In this document: positions 33,624-45,292 of the stretch, piece after piece | How the letters are laid out: the number at the start of each line of letters is the position of its first letter | How positions within the stretch are numbered: position 1 is the stretch's first letter | DNA from: Erodium maritimum | Lineage: Eukaryota > Streptophyta > Magnoliopsida > Geraniales > Geraniaceae | Assembly (NCBI GenBank): GCA_963921825.1 | Contig: OY997592.1 | Span: forward strand, 53,340,336-53,404,335 | Length of the DNA stretch: 64,000 nt | Direction of reading: 5' to 3' | Notes under the pieces: model-generated | What the model was told of the DNA's origin: nothing | The model's input: only the letters and a program-made list of their open reading frames with translations | Database searches by the model: none | Made by a program: the position numbers and the translations under genes

Positions 33624-34245
33624 TGTCACGCCCTAAATCCGGTTTTGTCGGACTCGAGACGTGAACTAAAATAATAATTAAATAAAGCAATTTAAAAGAA
33701 ATGAACTCTGAAATAATAATCCCGAAAGTAATAAATCTGATACAATGAGCCAACAACTCATAAAACCAACAATAAACGTTCAGTTCAAAAAGAGGGTACG
33801 TCTATAGAGCAGACTAGCCTAAGATCCTCGCTAGCTCCCTAGCTCCGAGAATACCGCTAGACCACAAACCGCTCAAACCTGTAAAATAATAAAGTAAGGG
33901 GTGATCTTGACGCTCAGTAGGGAAAAACCACGAGATCCACTTAATTACAGATTTACAAAGAAAGGTTTTTCAAAATTTAAAGGTTATTAAATGGTTTGCT
34001 AAATGGATGCGACACTTAAACCACTTCAAAGGCAATACCCATTTTACTTAGACACTCACCAGACTAATAATCCCCAACTTTAACCCAACACTAACTACTA
34101 CACCGAGGCAACACTGAAGGAACAACCAAGGAAAACTACCATAGTCACAAGCACAGCAGCACTCACAAGCAGTCACACTCATTCAAAATCCAAGGCATTC
34201 TCAACACAGCAAATCACACAATTGCACGGTCTCGGGAGCAACCCG
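33624..34245 (-). mobile_element. Gypsy element B, left LTR fragment (minus)
   Basis: Begins TGTCACGCCC at 33624 and closely matches 38287 onwards ('taaaataataattaaataaag', 'aaaccaacaataaacgttca'). It stops at 'gagcaacccg' where LTR C begins; the partner copy continues past this point at about 38900. It is the inner part of B's 3' LTR. The flanks 'caaat' (33619-33623) and 'taaat' (40890-40894) may be B's target duplication with one change. Confidence 0.75.
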
Positions 34246-36498
34246 TGTAAAGACCGGAGAATTTAATAGCTTAAATTATTGTTTGGAACGTCACGGGTTG
34301 GAGAACAGGTTGATTTTTGGATCGATTTCAAAAAAAAAGAAATAAAAAAAAGAGGGGAATAGGCATAGGCCAGGCCAGACCCAGGCTTTGGGCCGAGTCA
34401 GACCAGGCCCAACCGGTCTTGTTAGGCCCGTCTCGCCAAAGCCCAAACCCAAGTAAGCCTAACCCTAGCGTCGCTTCACTTTCCCCTCACTTCCACGCAC
34501 AAACCTCGAGGTTCTCTCTCTCGCGCGTCTCTCTCTCTTCTTAGAGCTTCGCCGTCGACTTCTCTCCCTCTCGCGCACTTCGTCGGAGCTCCGTCCTCCC
34601 TTCATCCTCCTCCTTCTTCTCCTTCTTCTGCTTCCACCCACGACAGAGTCTCACCACCAGAAACCTTTTTCTCTCCCTTCTTCTTCCTCGAATCGCAACG
34701 AACCAGCACCGCCATCTTCGATTCGAGGCTCGCCGTACCGGAAACGCGAGAATCAGAGACGGTGAGCCTCTTTTTCGACCTGATTCTACTTCCCCGTCAC
34801 CCCTTGCCTGGAAATCATGAACGTTCGAGCTCGATTTGACCGAGCTTGGGCGGAGAAGTACGACCGGAGTTCTCGAACTCCAGATCTGAGATTTACACGC
34901 CGACGAGCATCTCACGGCATCAGATTTGGACGGAGGGGCTCGGAACTCGCCCCAACCACCACTCCCTCGTCACTTTGAGCACTGACGTCATCGCCACCGT
35001 GAAGAAACCACCTCGAGCTCTCCTAATGCCGTCGTCGTCGCCGGAGCTGAAACCCTAGCTCCGCCCGTCTCCTTCGAACATGACACAGGCTTGGGCCTCA
35101 GATCGGATTTGGGCTTTGGGCCTGGGCCAGGATGAGATACGGGCCCTGGATCTAGGCCTGGACTTGATCTGGGCCTCGGGCCTGGACGTGGATCTGGCTC
35201 GGGTCTGGATCCTGACTTGGGTCTGGATCCGGGTCTGGCTCGGGCTCGGGTCGGTTCGGGTCTGGACTCGGATCCGGGTCAGTTCCGAATCTGGTTTCCG
35301 GATTCGGGTCGGGCCGGGTCAGGACAGATTTATTAATAAATTAAATAAAATTAAAGGACTTAAAATTAGTGTTGTTTGATCGGTTAATAAATAACAAACA
35401 TGAAAACGAATAGAGTTGAACTAGTGATGCATATTAGTGACTTGAGATGTTATTTCCAGTTTATATGATTTGTAGAAATGTGGGTGTTGGGGAATGGATA
35501 CCGGTTAAGCCGGTGGGGTTACCACGTTGAGTGTGGTGTCGGTAAGCGCGTGATAGTGGTGTAAGCATGATTCTGATTGTGATTGTGGTTGTGATTGGTT
35601 ACATGATAAAGGTGGTTTCCCTACCTTCCGACCTAGAGTCGGTAAAACGATGTGTCCCGCGATGAGGTTGTACCACGAAGAGGCTGGGCCTGTGTTCCGC
35701 GATGCGGTTGTTCCGCGAAGAGGCAATTTCTCTGCCTTCCGTGTAACGGTAAAACGTTGTGTTCCGCAATGAGGTTGTACTGCGAAGAGGTTGGGCCTGT
35801 GTTCCGCGATGAGGTCAACCGCCTCTCCCGGCTTTGTGTTGGGGAAAGTTGTGTGCGGCTACGCCGGGCAAAGCGGGTTGCTCCCGAGACCGTGCGATTG
35901 TCGATTTGCTGTGTTGAGAATGCCTTGGATTTTGAATGAGTGTGACTGTGCATGTGAGTGATGTTGTGCTTGTGACTATGGTAGTTTTCCTTGGTTGTTC
36001 CTTCGGTGTTGCCTCGGTGTAGTAGTTAGTGTTGAGTTAAAGTTGGGGATTGTTAGTCTGGTGAGTGTCTTAGTAAAATGGGTATTTCCCTTGAAGTGGT
36101 TTAAGTGTCGCATCCTTTATTCAAAACTTTTAATAACCTTTAAATTTTGGAAAAGCCTTCCTTGTAAATCTGTAATTAAGTGGATCTCGTGGTTTTTCCC
36201 TACTGAGCATCAAACTCACCCCTTACCGTGTTTCCTACATGTATTAGCTATGAGCTGGATTAGAGGGTTACGCAGAGCTTGGGAGCTAGCGGAGGTCCGG
36301 GTTTATTTTATGTTTCGTAGAGACGTACCGTTGTTCTTTTGACTATTGTATTTGACTGAGCGTAGGACTCAGGGTTTGAATATCTTGTTGGTTCACATTA
36401 CTTCCTTTTATCATATATTATTTACTTTTAAACTGTTTTTATTTAATTTCACTAAGTCAAGTCTCGGGTCCGGTCAATATCGGATTTGGGGCGTGACA
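34246..36498 (+). mobile_element. Gypsy element C, 5' LTR (plus)
   Basis: Runs from TGTAAAGACC (34246) to GGGGCGTGACA (36498), followed by a primer-binding site. It is inserted in B's left LTR; the five bases before it are ACCCG, and no matching copy was found on the far side. About 35640-35870 contains 'ccgcgatgaggttgt' repeats. The usual GC-rich 'ggatccgggtctgg' stretch is at about 35080-35330. Confidence 0.85.
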
Positions 36499-36501
36499 AT
36501 T

Positions 36502-36513
36502 TGGTATCAGAGC
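36502..36513 (+). other. Primer-binding site of element C
   Basis: TGGTATCAGAGC, complementary to the 3' end of initiator tRNA-Met, three bases inside the LTR end. Confidence 0.92.
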
Positions 36514-38271
36514 TTGGTTGCATTCTGAGTTTTCAAAACCTCGGACCGTACGTCACTAGGTGGGTAGTAGGTCATTAACAACTGCCATGTGTCGTTTGTT
36601 TTTGGTTGACTGGTTGTATGCCATTTTGTCGTGATTAATGTGTGTGGACTACATACTAAGGTGTTCCTTGTGAGTCTCAACCATCCTGACATTGGATCTC
36701 ACCCTTACTGCACGGTTCGGGGCAACAACACATTTTATCAACATCTTGTTATAAGGCATGCTCACCTCGAAACACTTAATTCGTTCGACTTCACTATGAC
36801 GACACTCCACAAGAGGTGACATACAGTCATGATCGATCATAGAAGGTTACCCAACCAGGGATGTCGCGCTTGCCGTTGACACTCGCTCACATACTACCAA
36901 TCGAACCAAAGATAAGTCATTCCATCCAAAGTACCACAAAACTGAAGACACTACAATTATTGTTTCCTCCGGGACCGAACGGCCTTGGATACCTCGCGCG
37001 TACTTCAACCTTGCGTTTCTGCGTCAGCTCTGTGCGGTTCTTAATCGTCCACGATCCAGGCGATCCGTCAGTCGACTCTCGAACAACTCGGGACCACACG
37101 AGTCAACCTAAAATCCTCAACTGCAATGCCACTGGACTAGGTTCACGGGTTACTTTTCCACCTTTGGCCTTCACAAGTTCCACAGTCTTGGCAACATCCT
37201 CAACTCCGCTATGCTTGGGCACTAGTCGCCCTTGCCGTCCCAACGGCCGGTCCTCGGCCTCTAGCGGGCCGTCTACTGGTACCTCACGGAGCGTAACATC
37301 GGGCCATGTCATAAATCCTCTGCACGGATAACGCACACGCTCAGAATAACTAACGTCATACACTGTCCTCACAATATTATCCATACTAATATTATACTTA
37401 ATATAGTAGTCACACAACAACACTCAGCAGAGAAAATCGCATACTAGTGCGTCACATAGATCATATATACAAGCAGCGGTTACACACAATTTCACATTCA
37501 ACAACAATTTCACACTTAAGTATCACAGCGTACAGTTTACACCACAAATCAGTTCCACAAAGTACAATATAGACTCAGTTTCAGGTTCCTAACACGTCCT
37601 CTTTCTAACATAACATTCATGCTAACATCGTGTCGTTAAAACCTGGTTCAGGCGTCCCCGAATTACGTTGTAACCACTTGACATCCCCCATTCACGTCCG
37701 GCTACAGTGGCCCCTATAGCAAAATCGTGATGGTACATACACTTCAGTTTCTGCACAAAATCGGGCATGACTCGTTCGTAATTTACACTAACCAACCGCT
37801 TATGCGGGACAACCAAACACAAAATGCAACAACACTCACTCACAAACAACACACCACAAGTTATCTCAGTAACACGCTCGGGTCTCGGTAATTCTACTTT
37901 TACCACCCGACCAAGTTCACACTAGGAAAAACAGTTTAACTCAAACAATAACACCAACTACACACACGTCATAACCAGCTCGAGCATCGCTCGTTAACCA
38001 ACCTCGATCTCAACCGACTGGCATCATGGATCCACTCCGGCATACAACCACAGGGAAATGAGATACAAATCAAGCAAGGCAATTAGCATAACATAAAGAA
38101 GGCAAGACTTAGCCACACCACTTCAACGCTCGAGGCTCTTTCCGTTTCGACTCTACGCATCGGATAAGTCTGACCTGCGTCACCGAGTACTATGACTTTG
38201 ACCACTTAACTCTACCCACCTAATTCACGTATGGTCCGAGGTTTTGAAAAACTATTTCAAAATGTAACCAG
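36514..38271. mobile_element. Joined leaders of elements C (plus) and B (minus)
   Basis: The left part carries C's leader in plus orientation ('aaaacctcggaccgtacgtca' type). The right part carries B's leader in minus orientation; near 37630-37700 its complement matches the leader of the complete element at about 51400-51450 ('cggggacgcctgaa'). No gag, protease or polymerase is present. The switch point lies between about 36570 and 37420. A glyoxalase I fragment sits in it. Other open frames (for example plus 36861-37331) have no recognisable domain. Confidence 0.6.
37131..37210 (-). pseudogene. Captured glyoxalase I (lactoylglutathione lyase) fragment
   Basis: The minus strand reads VEDVAKTVELVKAKGGKV, then TREPSPV. 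This matches the first glyoxalase domain of plant lactoylglutathione lyases, where the family has 'DDVAKTVELVKAKGGKV(S/T)REPGPV'. About 26 residues fit; upstream and downstream the reading departs from the enzyme (for example ALQLRILG and a stop). Glyoxalase I isomerises the methylglyoxal-glutathione adduct; this fragment lacks the metal ligands and active site. It lies in the leader of Gypsy element B, in the sense direction of B, so it is probably host exon sequence picked up by the retrotransposon. The comparison is from memory. Confidence 0.72.
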
Positions 38272-38283
38272 GCTCTGATACCA
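38272..38283 (-). other. Primer-binding site of element B
   Basis: The plus strand reads GCTCTGATACCA, i.e. TGGTATCAGAGC on minus, next to the LTR start at 38287. It faces the primer site of element C. Confidence 0.92.
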
Positions 38284-38286
38284 AAC

Positions 38287-39925
38287 TGTCACGCCCCAAA
38301 TCCGGTTTTGACCAGACTCGAGGCGTGAACTAAAATAATAATTAAATAAAGCGATTTAAAAGAAATAAACTCTGAAATAATAATCCGAAAGTAATAAATC
38401 TGATACAATGAGTCAACAGCTCATAAAACCAACAATAAACGTTCAGTTCAAAAAGAGGGTACGTCTCTAGACAAGACTAGCCTAAGATCCTCGTTAGCTC
38501 CCTAGCTCCGAGAATCCCGCTAGACCACAACCCGCTCAAACCTGTAAAACAATAAAGTAAGGGGTGAGCTTGACGCTCAGTAGGGAAAATCCACGAGATC
38601 CACTTAATTACATATTTACAAAGAAAGCTTTTCCAAAATTTAAAGGTTATTAAATGGTTCGATAAATGGATGCGACACTTAAACCACTTCAAGGGCAATA
38701 CCCATTTTACTCATACACTCACCAGACTAACAATTCCCAACTTTAACCCAACACTAACTACTACACCGAGGCAACACTGAAGGAACAACCAAGGAAAACT
38801 ACCATAGTCACAAGCACAGCAGCACTCACAAGCAGTCACACTCATTCAAAATCCAAGCCATTCTCAACACAGCAAATCACACAATCGCACGGTCTCGGAG
38901 CAACCCGCTCGGCCCGACGTAGCCGCACACAACTTTCCCTGACACAAAGTCTAGAGAGGCGGTCGACCTCATCGCGGAACACAGGCCCAGCCTCTTCGCG
39001 GTACAACCTCATCGCGGAACACAGTGTTTTACCGATACACGGAAGGCAGGGAAATCGCCTCTTCACGGAACAACCTCATCGCGGAACGCATGCCCAGCCT
39101 CTTCGCGGTACAACCTCATCGCGGGACACAGCGTTTTACCGAGTGCTAGTCGGAAGGTAGGGAAATCACCTCTTCGCGGGACACAGCGTTTTACCGACTC
39201 TAGGTCGGAAGGTAGGGAAACCACCTTTATCATGTAACCAATCACAACCATAATCACAATCATGCTCACACCACTATCACGCACTTACCATCACTTACCG
39301 ACACCACACTCAACGTGGTAACCCCACCGGTTTAACTGGTATCTATTCCCCAATGCCCACATTTCAACATATCATATCAGCAGAGTCAAACCAATCAAGT
39401 CGCTAATATGCATCACTAAGGTCATCTCTACTCGTTTCCATATTCGTTATTTATTATCCGTTCAAACAACACAGAGTAAGCAATCGAACACAGTCGTCAA
39501 TCAATCCTACAGGCACGACATGACCCGATACTACCAGCACGGCATACCCACACCTACGGCACGACATGGCTCGTAAGTGGTTCGCAGTTTACAAGGCTAC
39601 TCTAGCTAATCACGTCCTATATGCATACTAGTTATTCATCCGGTTATTAGGTTTCCCTATATGCATTCTAATACGTCCGTAATTAAGTAAGGTTCCGAGG
39701 TATTCCCTACCTCTCAAATCTCTATCTGGATCGCCTAGCTGCTGACGTCCGGGCCTACCTCCGGTCTTCTCCACGAGCGAGGTCAAAGCCTGGGTTTAAC
39801 AAAAAGGGACGGTAATCAGTCCCGGTCCAGTCCGTAATAGTCCTCTAATTTTATCAGTTCAGCCCTTTAATTTAACAATTCGGTCCTTTGAATTATCTGA
39901 TTTAAATCCTTTTAAATTATTAATC
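38287..39925 (-). mobile_element. Gypsy element B, 5' LTR (minus), distal part missing
   Basis: Begins TGTCACGCCCC at 38287. It carries repeats of 'cctcttcgcggaacaacctcatcgcgg' (about 38960-39230) and 'ccctacctctcaaatctc'. It is minus-oriented up to about 39925, ending 'cctttgaattatctgattta'. Beyond this, the part that should complete the LTR is in the opposite orientation. Confidence 0.75.
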
Positions 39926-39929
39926 TGAA

Positions 39930-40491
39930 ACTACGTTGGCTAGAGAACGGGTTGAATTTTGGATCGGATTCACACAAAAAAAAGGAGAAAATGGGCATTG
40001 GGCCAAGCCACCCAGGCCCGGTCAGGTCAGGACCAGGCCCAGCTCGCTGAGCACACACCCGTGCCAGGCCCAACTCGCCCTCTCTCTTTAACCTAGCGCC
40101 TCTTAAACTTCACTTCGCGTCGCGATTCCCGAGACGACCTCTCAAACCCATCTCCCTCACCCTCGCACGCTCTCTCTCGCGAACCTTTCTCCCTCTCGAC
40201 GTTTCAAGGCCGGCGACACTCCTCCCGGCCTCGAATTCGCACCACCACGACACGAGAGAGACGCCGCCCTCGCCACGCTCTGCCTCCGCGCTCAAATCGA
40301 ACCACATCGGGGCTGAATCGAGAGCTCCGCCATCGAGAGTTCCTCGGACTGGTTTGGGCTCGATTCGAACCGTCGCAACCCTCTGGTGACCGTGTTAGGC
40401 CGTATCAGCGACGGGAGAAACGCTCGAGCACACTAGAAGCCGTGTCTTCTCGTGCCGCTTCAGATCTAACACGCCGGCTTCGTCCCGCCAC

Positions 40492-40527
<36 letters not shown>

Positions 40528-40870
40528 TGTAGATCTACCCGAGGTTCACAGGTTTTGGTGAGTCCTCACCGTCGTTTACGGCCACCGGACCTCCGAGAGG
40601 CTGCAGAACCGTGCTCTTCCACCCCGAGCACCACCGTTCTCCCTTTCCCTGACAGCGCCGCCTCCGGCGGCGGGACACAACCCTAACCCCCTTCCGTGCT
40701 CGGGCTCCAGGCCAGACACAAGTTTGGGCTCCAGCTTAGTTCGGGCCTGGTCTTGATTTGGGTCAGGCCTGGACGAAGATCTGGGTTGGGCCTGGATCTG
40801 GATCTAGGTCGGGCCTGGACTTGGGTCCGACTCAGGTCTGGATCCGGGTCGGGCTCGGGTCAGGAATGGG
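39930..40870 (+). mobile_element. Inverted or second LTR segment (plus) after element B
   Basis: From about 39930 the sequence runs as the start of a plus LTR ('gagaacgggttgaattttgg', compare 34290) through a GA microsatellite (40494-40524) to 'gatccgggtcgggctcgggt' at 40855. This is the portion missing from element B's LTR, but inverted. It is either an inversion inside the LTR or a truncated plus LTR inserted here. Confidence 0.6.
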
Positions 40871-41310
40871 TATGCTGGCCACACATGTCTAAATGCTCAA
40901 TAAAGACCTACTTTTGTTAAAAAAACAAAAGTGTCCTCCCAATTTGTCTTCTAGCCTTTAAAGGAAGGGTAAAGAGGTCTTCTCTCCTCCCTTTTCTCTC
41001 TTCCACAAGGCTAGTGACATGTGTCCAAGTGGGGACCACTCTCTCTCCAAAATATCTCAAAAGATATTTAAATAATCCGATATTTCAAATATCGAACCCG
41101 TTCGGCCCGATTCTGACATTTTTACGAAAACCCTCATTTGCAAGGAAACGACTCAATTAAGCTCCCCGTAACGACGACTAAGCTTTTTGGGTCCCGGATA
41201 AATCCTGGACAACCCCTGGCGTTGTCGGTAAACTTTTTCGGTGAAAAGTCAACTCTTCCCGATTTCTGCCGGTTTGACTGACGTTGACCGAAGGCGGTTC
41301 TTACAAGAGA

Positions 41311-42930
41311 GGAATTGGAGGCGCTTATCGACGGGGTTTTGGTCTCTAATTCGGTGTGAGTCCTAGTGATCCCGTCTCTGCTTACACCATATTCGGGTAT
41401 GGTATGACGACGGTGGGATCCCAAGCCACGAGAAGCCGATCCTACTTCGGGAGCAGTGGTACCGCCGACCTCTCTTGAGGCTAACTTGGCCAGTCTTCAA
41501 GACGACTTCTCCTCGTGTTCATTGGAGGAGTTGGAAGAGCTGAAGGTCCTGGTACAATACATCCTGATGAGCCCGTCGATAGTTGCACGCCAACAGTTTG
41601 CCCTGATGGGTAAGCTTTGGTTTTCAAAGCCTCCCCGGAAGAAGGTTGTACTCCAGATCATCACAAAGGAATGGGTAAGATCCATAGAGGGTTTGGTGAT
41701 CAAGGACATAGGCACTGGGGTCTATGGGTTCTACTTCGAGTCGGAGGAGGCTCGTGCTTGGGTCCGGGGCAATGAGCCCTAGTGTTTTGATGGACGTCCG
41801 CTACTCCTCGGTGATTTGGACCCGATGGCTAAGGAACCACCAGTTTCGGATCTACTACAACTCTGGGTTCACGCCCACAACGTCCTTCTATTGGTAAGGA
41901 CCCGAGCGATAGGGGAAACAATTGGATCGATACTTGGTCTTTGTGTCGTTGTCCCATGTGACCAATAGGGCCTCTATTGGGGAGGAGCGGCGAAAGTGAG
42001 ATTATGGAATCTCGTGGAGCGCCCCCTGCGCCGTCATTTGTTGCTAAGGTTCAGGAAATTTCCAGAACCGGTCTGTGTCTCCCTCACGTACACAAAGCTG
42101 CCTTCCTTCTGTTTTCAATGTAGGTTGATCAGCCATGTCATCCAGGAGTGTGACTAGGGGATGGTAGGTACCCCACGGTTCGACTCCTCTATTTTGGAGT
42201 TCCATAAATATCGGAATATTAAGCCATATGCAACCGATTGGGGGAATCAGGGGCCTCGGAGCTCGCCTTTAGGAGCAGGGTCTGTATCCTCGATTATTGT
42301 ACCTAAGGGCACCTTGCCTTGGGGAAGAGGCTTGATTGTATCCTAGAGTACTGTACCTAAGGGTATAAATTCTCGAGTCAACATCCAGGCCGGGACAGTT
42401 GATCCAGTCTAGAAAAAATTGGTGGTCGCTCAGCTCTCTGGTAGCAAGGAAACCGAAGTTTCAGGTCTGCTTGGGCACAAAGATAGAACTGGAGCTGGAA
42501 CAGGAACTAGAGAAGTGAAGAAGAGGTCTGTTAGTGAACCCCGGGATGATCAGGCGAGGGCTGGTAAACAGCCTTGCCAGGAGTTAGGATCTTCTAGCTT
42601 TAGGGACTGGCTCTAGGAGGGCTCCTTGGTTGAAGTCTTGACTCCTACAACTATTGCAGTTCAAGTTCGGTCACTTTTTCACTAGATGTAGCGTGTATGC
42701 ACTACCTTGAGCATGACTTCTAGTTTCGTTTTCCAACCCCCTACATTTCCTTCATATTGCCTATGTGGCGTCTCAATACCGTTCATAACAGTTATATTGT
42801 TAAAAGAATTGTGAACTTTTATGTTCTATGTTTGTTCTTGTTTAGTGGACAAGGAATACTAATCTTGGCGCAATCGATTGTATTTGATTTTAGAGTTTAA
42901 TAAAATTGCACCTTTCGTTCAAAAAACTCA
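41311..42930 (+). pseudogene. LINE 4 ORF1 remnant (DUF4283, CCHC) and 3' tail
   Basis: The frame at 41456-41782 includes SLEELEELKVLVQYI and LMGKLWFSKPPRKKVVLQII. After a stop, LQLWVHAHNVLLLVRTRAIG and GSILGLCVVV continue the DUF4283 fold of LINE ORF1. A zinc knuckle CFQCRLISHVIQEC (perfect CX2CX4HX4C) is at about 42110-42152. The tail at 42890-42928 ends 'aataaaattgcacctttcgttcaaaaaa', a polyadenylated LINE end. Reverse transcriptase is absent. It is the continuation of 28276-28771, separated by the Gypsy nest. Confidence 0.8.
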
Positions 42931-43349
42931 GCATGGAAATGAAGAAAGGACAAGAATCAGTTTTAATCGAGACCAAAACGCTAATTCTATAAGTAATTAC
43001 GACCCCTAGTTGATCCAAGTAACAAACAAACAGAGGTTTCCTATTCAGTTAGTGAGATGCATGAGATATTTAGAAACTTTTCCCTATCTCGACTAGTACA
43101 TGTCGGTGTCGTCTAAAACGTGATGATCTATTGCAAGAGATCCTTAAACGGAAATAAGGTTGACGTCAGGTTGTCAAGGAGCCCCATAGGAAAAGGAGGA
43201 GATTGGGATCAAACGAGAATTGAACCAAGAGGGACGGGTGAGGCTCCTCTGTACCACCTTATGACACCCTAGGGACCTCACTCGGTCCAGCGAGGTAGCT
43301 TAGCAAGCCTCACCGTTTTCCCTTCGGGATCGTGCACCCTTCTCGCCGA
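42931..43349. other. Unassigned sequence
   Basis: No recognisable gene or terminus. The minus-strand C-terminal part of the Harbinger ORF1-like remnant may extend into it. Confidence 0.4.
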
Positions 43350-44035
43350 TGAGGGCTACTCTAGATGCCTCCTCCCGGGGAAGACGTCTTGAGGTTCTTC
43401 CACTTTGGTTGCTCCTTCATGAGTTCCCAAACATGCTTTCAAGAAAACTCGTGTTTCTCCTCTTTCCTGTACACCCTTTCAGCGGCTTTCATGATGTCAA
43501 TGTCGGCTCTCCCACTAATGATAGTGTCATCCATACTTGCATATTTCTCTTGAAATTTAGTAACTTTTTTGTTGATCGGATGTTAGTGGTCCTTGCAATA
43601 CTTCCATGACCATTTTGGATCGCCTGGCTTCCTCATCCCATGAACCTCATCTCCTACCTTTTTCGATTACATATCGTTCTTCGGGCTCTTCCCTGTGATG
43701 TTATCTAGAGAATGGTTGAGCCATGCCACCGCCAAACGTTCCTCCTCCGCGATGCTCCATTTAAGTCGCAGACCTGTACTCGATGCAGGTGCAGGGTTCT
43801 TCCCCTTTCTTCTCGGTTGGTTGGTCGGAGCATATTGGGAAGGTTGCTCGTTACGGTTTTGCGACTAAGGCCATTGGGAATGTTGGAGTGGGTTGAACTG
43901 CGACGGCATGGATTGAGTCGGTTGGAGGAGGGAGGTGTAGGATTCGAGGTGACAATTAAGCTCTTAATCCGTGTGCGACGAGTCCTTAACATTCAAGGCG
44001 TCCATGATGAACTCAAAGTTGGAGAGGTCGGCCAT
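43350..44035 (-). pseudogene. Harbinger ORF1-like (Myb/NAM-associated) protein, decayed
   Basis: From ATG at 44035 the minus strand gives MADLSNFEFIMDALNVKDSS, then a Gln/Ser/Pro-rich linker. Next comes RLKWSIAEEERLAVAWLNHS and DNITGKSPKN, the helix-turn-helix of the plant family in which 'W...ED..L..AWL..S.D...G..Q' is conserved. Later parts are KKVTKFQEKYASM, SGRADIDIMKAAERVYRKEE and a degenerate pre-C-terminal block. Stops and shifts break the frame. Relatives are the DNA-binding partner encoded beside PIF/Harbinger transposases, or domesticated copies. A TATA box lies 97 bp upstream. Confidence 0.72.
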
Positions 44036-44131
44036 TGAAAGCGATGTAGAAAAAATCAAAGCAAAAGAATTAAAGAGAAGAGGGTGTGTGTAGAATGAGT
44101 GGGGTGTGAATATGGGATAGGGGCTTTTGGG

Positions 44132-44139
44132 TATTTATA
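44132..44139 (-). promoter_or_regulatory. TATA box of Harbinger ORF1-like remnant
   Basis: The minus strand reads CCCTATAAATACCC, at the expected distance before the start at 44035. A CACGTG-type motif (ccacgtgtc) lies about 35 bp further upstream. Confidence 0.65.
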
Positions 44140-45292
44140 GGGATTTTTTTTTTTGAAAAATTGATATCGCCACGTGTCGGCATGGGGTTGGGCCACCGAT
44201 GGCTAGTCACAACGCTGTAGAAAGCTGAGGCGCCCGCCTGAGACGGCACCCCAAACTACGTCGACTGCAACGATTAGCCATGACAGCGAGCCGTTGCAGA
44301 GCATGGGACGACACGCTTGTAACGACTAAACGACGATCGTTGTAGCTGTTCTTAGTTAGTCGTTTCAATTAAATTTTCACGTGGTAATAAATATTTTATG
44401 TTATATAAAAAAATAATTCATTAGTTATTGAATGATTCTTTTAAAATCAGAGTTTTTTAAAACAGAAATGATCAAATGAAATCACCTACCTAACATTTGG
44501 GTAACCATCGAATACCATAGCTGGATCTCGAAAGAAAGTTGAGAGATAAATATCACGGTATTATTAATGATTGTCGTATGCTTTATAGGTGACAATTGAC
44601 AAGGTACGTTTTTATAAGTATCTGATTTCGCAGGTAAGAGTGTAGGAGAGGATGTTTGTTACCAGAATGTTGGGTGATAGACATGAGGTCGTGAATCGGT
44701 TGGTAAACGGTTTTAATTAAACTAATTAACGGGTGAACAGTATAAGACACGATCGGGTTATAGTTAGTTGTCAGTACACGTGTGACAACTGTCGGTGCCT
44801 AAGTGGACCCTTGTCAAGATATCATGCTCCTCACCATTGTATCTGTACTGTATATCATTAATTAGGTTTCTCGGAGCTGATTAGTGGATAATTGTTAAAT
44901 CGACTTGCACATCTCAAACTCACGAAGAGACCCATTTCCTTGGGCATGGAGGACACACCTAGCTGGCTTAGATGCACGTACATTGCACACCATTAATATT
45001 CGTGTGGTGGTATTATAAATAGGAATGGCAATCAGGTGAATGACGGTTGTTCAAAAATCACCAGCTCTATAATAATTGATCGGCACCAGTTGGAATCGGA
45101 ACCAGCACGAGAGGATGGAGGACACCTCGTGGATTTACATACAAATTAGACGTGGCAAATACAGTAGTCATCAAATAATATATCGGTTTTAAGTTTGGTT
45201 GTCGACGTGTACTGTCTAATTAAGAAATGGAAGAGAAAAAACACTAGTTTTTTTTTTTTCTGAAACAACGTTGTCGTACGAAGGATAAAGTC
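44140..45292. other. Intergenic sequence
   Basis: Nothing beyond the TATA box and a short GC-rich upstream stretch (44170-44350) is recognised. The remainder is AT-rich without coding signal. Confidence 0.45.

Larger units (their letters stand above)
28772..41305 (-). mobile_element. Gypsy solo LTR A (minus), outermost layer, duplication AGAGA
   Basis: Starts TGTCACGCCCC at 28772 and ends CGGTTCTTACA at 41305. AGAGA flanks it at 28767-28771 and 41306-41310. Its own sequence is 28772-28948, 31625-33623 and about 40890-41305, about 2.6 kb in total, an ordinary length for these LTRs. The rest is nested: a plus-strand solo LTR (28949-31619) and a Gypsy compound (about 33624-40889). Both outer ends share the family termini. 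The right inner boundary is approximate. Confidence 0.78.

Noticed and set aside
33315..33674. Poly-Glu, poly-Phe and poly-Ser open frames
   Set aside because: All are translations of the (TTC)36 microsatellite in an LTR.
36861..37331. 156-residue plus-strand frame as a gene
   Set aside because: It is antisense to the glyoxalase fragment and Gypsy leader and shows no domain.
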